In this document: piece by piece, positions 62,611-64,000 of the stretch
Layout: every line of letters begins with the position of its first letter
Position numbering within the stretch: position 1 is the first letter of the stretch
From: JBBQZO01 sp038207625
Lineage (GTDB): Bacteria > Pseudomonadota > Gammaproteobacteria > Burkholderiales > Burkholderiaceae_D
Assembly: GCA_038207625.1 (NCBI GenBank)
Contig: JBBQZO010000024.1
Coordinates: forward strand, 35,265 to 99,264
Length of the DNA: 64,000 bases
Direction of reading: 5' to 3'
Notes under the pieces: model-generated
What the model was told of the DNA's origin: nothing
The model's input: the letters and a program-made list of their open reading frames with translations, nothing else
Database searches by the model: none
Translations under genes and position numbers: made by a program

Positions 62611-64000
62611 TCAGGCTGCGCGCCGCTGGGCGCGCGGCAGCTGCAATAGCACGGTGGTGCCGGCGCCGGGCGCCGATTCGACCGCAAGGGTGGCGTCGAT
62701 GCGCTGGGCGCGCTCGCGCATGATGTGCACGCCGACGTGGCTGTCGCCGCGCTCGGCCAGCAGCAGCGGGTCGAAGCCGACGCCGTTGTCGCGGATCGCC
62801 AGGCGGAAGTCCTCGCCGTCGTCGATGACGATCTGGACCCGGCTCGCCAGCGCGTGCTTGCGGATGTTCGACAAGGCTTCCTGCACGATGAACAGCAGCT
62901 GCAATTGCTGCTCGCGCGGGAACGGCGCGCCGTCGCCATCGGCTTTCAGTTCGACCGCGACGCCGGTCTGGCGCGAAAACTTGTCGGCGGTGGCCTGCAG
63001 CGCGGCGACCAGGTCGTCCTCGGCGAGCCGGCTGCGGAAGTTGAGCAGCAGCTCGCGCACGTCCTCGTAGCTTTCCTGTACCCCCGTGCGCAGCGCCGGC
63101 ACGATCTCGGCGGCCTGGTCGAGGCGGCCGTCGCGCACCGAGCTGTCGAGCATCTGCACCTGCAGGTTGAGGTAATTGAGGCCCTGGGCAATGCTGTCGT
63201 GCAGGCCCTGGGCGACCAGGTTGCGCTCTTCGGAAATGGCCATCTCGCGTTCGCGCGCGGCCAGGCGCAGCGTTTCGACGGCGATGCCGAGCAGCTGGCC
63301 GAGCGTTTCGAGCAGCGCTTCGTCGCCCTTGCCGAACGTCTTGACGGTGCGGAAATGCAGGTTGAAAAAGCCCAGGTGCTGTTCCTGGGCGACGATGTGG
63401 AACACCGACACGGTCTGGAAGCCGTCGCGGTGGCACTGCTTTTCGTGCGCGCGGTCGAGCTTGCTCAGGTCGTGCACCACCGCAATCTTCGCCTGCACCG
63501 CTTCGCCGCACAGGCAGTCGCCCACCTTCAGGCAGCGCTCAGTCTCGACCAGTTCGGCCGACAGCCCGCGATGCACCACCAGGTGGACGTTGCCGCGCGC
63601 GCAGTCGAGCACGCGCACCGAGCCGCCGTCGGCGCCGAAGTAATCGGCGATGCGCTGCAGGAAGCCGTCGCACAGCGCCGCCAGCGGCTGCGGGCGCTGC
63701 AGGAAGGCGGCGCTGTCGTACAGCAGCGCCAGTTCGCCGTTCTGGCGTTCCAGCGTGGCGGTCTTGGTGGCGACCAGCGCCTCCAGATTGCCGTACAGCG
63801 CCTGCAGGCGGTCGGCCATGGCGTTGAAGCCGGACGCCAGCTGGCCGATCTCGTTGTCGCTCTCGACCGCCAGGCGGACCGCGAAGTCCTCTTCCTTCAT
63901 GCGGGCAAGCCCTTCCTCGAGCCGCTTGACAGGGCCGATGATGACGATGAACATCAGGTAGATCATGCTGACGGTGCCGCACAGCGCCAGCGCCAGCAAC
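62611..64000 (-). CDS. NarX-type sensor histidine kinase, N-terminus cut by the window edge
   Basis: Frame is open to the right edge, so the gene continues and its start is outside. The visible 462 residues begin in a membrane helix (LCGTVSMIYLMFIVIIGP), then HAMP (about 22-75), a GAF-like domain (about 100-250) with several Cys (in ALCDGFLQ, VGDCLCGEAV), and a HisKA_3 domain with LVAQGLHDSIAQGLNYLNLQVQ (phosphorylated His). An HATPase domain ends with GVGFDPLL and GAGTTVLLQLP. This is the NarX/NarQ layout. It precedes the NarL-type gene by 25 bases. Nitrate or nitrite is the likely input but the periplasmic sensor lies outside the window. Confidence 0.9.
   Translation of the reverse strand, partial: LLALALCGTVSMIYLMFIVIIGPVKRLEEGLARMKEEDFAVRLAVESDNEIGQLASGFNAMADRLQALYGNLEALVATKTATLERQNGELALLYDSAAFLQRPQPLAALCDGFLQRIADYFGADGGSVRVLDCARGNVHLVVHRGLSAELVETERCLKVGDCLCGEAVQAKIAVVHDLSKLDRAHEKQCHRDGFQTVSVFHIVAQEQHLGFFNLHFRTVKTFGKGDEALLETLGQLLGIAVETLRLAAREREMAISEERNLVAQGLHDSIAQGLNYLNLQVQMLDSSVRDGRLDQAAEIVPALRTGVQESYEDVRELLLNFRSRLAEDDLVAALQATADKFSRQTGVAVELKADGDGAPFPREQQLQLLFIVQEALSNIRKHALASRVQIVIDDGEDFRLAIRDNGVGFDPLLLAERGDSHVGVHIMRERAQRIDATLAVESAPGAGTTVLLQLPRAQRRAA

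Overview
The window looks like chromosome from a high-GC betaproteobacterium, most likely an Oxalobacteraceae member (Massilia/Duganella/Janthinobacterium type). I infer this from the protein families and their order: a cbb3 oxidase cluster with ccoG, ccoH, ccoS, ccoI and hemN, a class I PHA synthase, a NarXL-type pair, dadA next to an Lrp-type regulator, and a high load of signalling genes. No sequence search was possible, so genus-level placement is inference. I see no integrase, transposase, phage module or CRISPR array. Coding density is high and genes are packed on both strands.

Layout. Positions 1-3460 hold the 3' end of gcvP, a chemotaxis receptor paired with a small periplasmic Cache protein, a small membrane protein and a secreted cupin. 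Positions 3690-8307 are bounded by two identical tRNA-Arg(ACG) genes inside a 95-bp direct repeat. Between them lie a TetR regulator and an SDR oxidoreductase that share a palindromic operator, a BNR/YCF48-like protein and an M28 peptidase. Positions 8545-23171 carry secreted and outer-membrane proteins (lipoprotein, CocE-type hydrolase, OmpA-like barrel, MipA/OmpV, MetA-like channel), an OmpR/RstB-type pair, a LytS/LytTR pair, a long GGGCT microsatellite and an unknown membrane protein preceded by a G10 tract. Positions 23256-29158 hold dadA, an Lrp regulator and a copper-efflux locus (cueR-copA, an unknown Cys-containing gene, copZ) with two CueR-type operators. Positions 29174-38476 hold a LysR gene, a small divergent gene, a TM2 protein, phaC, a diguanylate cyclase, an Mg2+ P-type ATPase and an orphan M56 (BlaR1-like) sensor.

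Positions 38828-63999 form a microaerobic/anaerobic respiration region. It has an FNR regulator, a TonB receptor / BNR / redoxin operon beside a DUF2946 gene (possibly copper acquisition), ccoNOQP-ccoG-fixH, pdxH, ccoS-ccoI-safE, hemN, an acyl-CoA synthetase/GNAT fusion, NnrS, a universal stress protein, a degenerate HMA protein and a NarL/NarX pair that runs off the right edge.

How it fits together. Four sites match TTGA(T/C)-N4-ATCAA. They lie before ccoN, hemN, the NnrS/usp pair and phaC, three of them spaced as class II FNR promoters. FNR encoded at 38828 therefore probably controls cbb3 oxidase, its copper loading and haem supply, and perhaps PHA synthesis. Copper runs through the window as export (CopA/CueR/CopZ), delivery to the oxidase (CcoI, SafE-like protein) and possibly uptake (TonB operon).

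The most novel candidates are the 92-bp GGGCT repeat with G-quadruplex potential, the G10 tract in front of the unknown membrane protein at 21894, the orphan M56 gene with its own inverted-repeat operator and 36-codon leader, the TonB/BNR/redoxin/DUF2946 locus, and the PHA synthase-GGDEF-MgtA set behind an FNR box.
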